In this document: piece after piece, positions 63,280-64,000 of the stretch
Position numbering within the stretch: the stretch's first letter is position 1
How the letters are laid out: every line of letters begins with the position of its first letter
DNA from: Aplectana chamaeleonis
Taxonomy: Eukaryota > Nematoda > Chromadorea > Rhabditida > Cosmocercidae
Assembly (NCBI GenBank): GCA_029168955.1
Contig: JAPDOI010000122.1
Location: forward strand, 1,456,501-1,520,500
Direction of reading: 5' to 3'
DNA: 64,000 nt
Made by a program: the position numbers and the translations under genes
The notes under the pieces: model-generated
The model's database searches: none
Told to the model about the DNA's origin: nothing
The model's input: only the letters and a program-made list of their open reading frames with translations

Positions 63280-64000
63280 GGTTGTGACTTGCCTTCGAGT
63301 TCCATTTGGCTATTCTTTGGCTTCCTTAATTATGCAAGAGAAACTTGATTTCACTTAATGATATTAGTGGCTTGGACTATCCTGTAGGCAAACAAGTTCT
63401 ATGGATTTGAAATTTCCATTCTCTATTTTTATGAGAAAAGCTCGACAAAGTTTGATTCGATTTTGCGATGTTCCCATTAGATTACGTGTTTAACTTACAT
63501 GTTACGTATCTAAGTATTTATTTGATCTGTTGATTCAAAAACGAAATGTGAGTATATGTTGAGCATGTCTTACAACATGTTGAAATTTCGTCAAGATTTG
63601 CTAAGCCTAGGCCGAGATATGCGTAAGGAGAGTATTCGGCGGCGTGCAGATGCTGTATCTTTTTTGTCCAGCACAGTATGAGTCGATTAGCTTTTTGTTC
63701 AAAGTTTTCCCGTTATTTTCGCTTTGCATGGCAATCTGTCATATACCATTCGGAAACGCAACTCCTCTATTCGACATTCATTGTCGCTTCGCGGGAAACT
63801 CTATCACTTTCGAAATTCATATTTAATCTTCGTGTGTTTTCCAGGTACTGAATATTGTGGAATGTTCATGCTCGCTCCCTATCAAACCTTAGAATCGGTC
63901 ATAGTTAGTTAAACATTTGGCCCCATTAAAGACTAGGTGATAGCGCTAGAACAGGTTTGCGAAAAAATCTTCAATTGGGTGAGATTTGAATTTTTTCAAA
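63280..64000. other. Anonymous AT-rich DNA
   Basis: No feature recognised to the end of the window. The short plus-strand frames at 63644-63912 show no motif. Confidence 0.45.

Noticed and set aside
1..64000. LTR retrotransposons, Helitrons, Polintons or viral genes
   Set aside because: No paired long direct repeats with PBS/PPT, no integrase, Rep/helicase or capsid-like frames were seen.

Overview
The window looks like non-coding, repeat-saturated DNA from a nematode nuclear genome, most likely a clade V strongylid of the hookworm type. This is an inference. It rests on the reverse transcriptase fragments (RTE and CR1-like), a DD34D mariner, very short AT-rich intron-like spacing, and dense TTAA-flanked miniature elements; no search was possible. 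No conserved multi-exon host gene was recognised. The one host-gene candidate is a small two-exon secreted peptide at 23879-24096, which lacks an ATG.

Layout. 1-6460: a decayed TTAA element, a degenerate GC-rich tandem array, an RTE fragment (2112-3030), long anonymous sequence, then another TTAA element. 6534-9074: a non-autonomous hAT-like element carrying two smaller TIR elements. About 9240-14476: one CR1-like non-LTR retrotransposon cut into pieces by three classes of later insert (TTAA MITEs, a tRNA-derived SINE and an unclassified block). 15064-16222: a 22-bp minisatellite and a second, 5'-truncated CR1. 16977-20476: foldback and TTAA elements. 20479-26100: mostly anonymous or AT-rich, with the peptide candidate. 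26110-29138: a 3-kb element with an exact 8-bp target duplication and a 43-bp array just inside each end. 29816-31871 and 34369-35713: clusters of MITEs, some nested. 37055-42470: a chain of TTAA elements, two of which were split by other transposons. 43766-46759: two minisatellites and further TTAA elements. 46840-49490: a second RTE copy split by an 885-bp TIR element that contains a 49-bp array. 49712-53102: more MITEs and a pogo/Tigger-like transposase remnant. 53290-55149: a CR1-like 3' fragment with an almost intact GC-rich mariner. 55793-58070: a second hAT-like element. 58079-64000: anonymous sequence plus three or four TTAA elements.

The main result is a reconstruction of insertion order. 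Because elements land inside other recognisable elements, the empty sites can be rebuilt. This fixes the exact ends and target duplications of several families: TTAA for the 450-650-bp 'AGGCAGTG/AGGCACAG' MITEs; TA for three small TIR families and the mariner; TTA for a Harbinger-like element; 8 bp for three large elements; CAG for a 2.96-kb element; and a 2-bp AT or TA for a group whose ends all begin CTCAG. That CTCAG group is the best candidate here for an undescribed transposon lineage. Almost every open reading frame over 60 codons is an accident of repeats; only the reverse transcriptase, mariner and pogo-like fragments carry protein-family signal.
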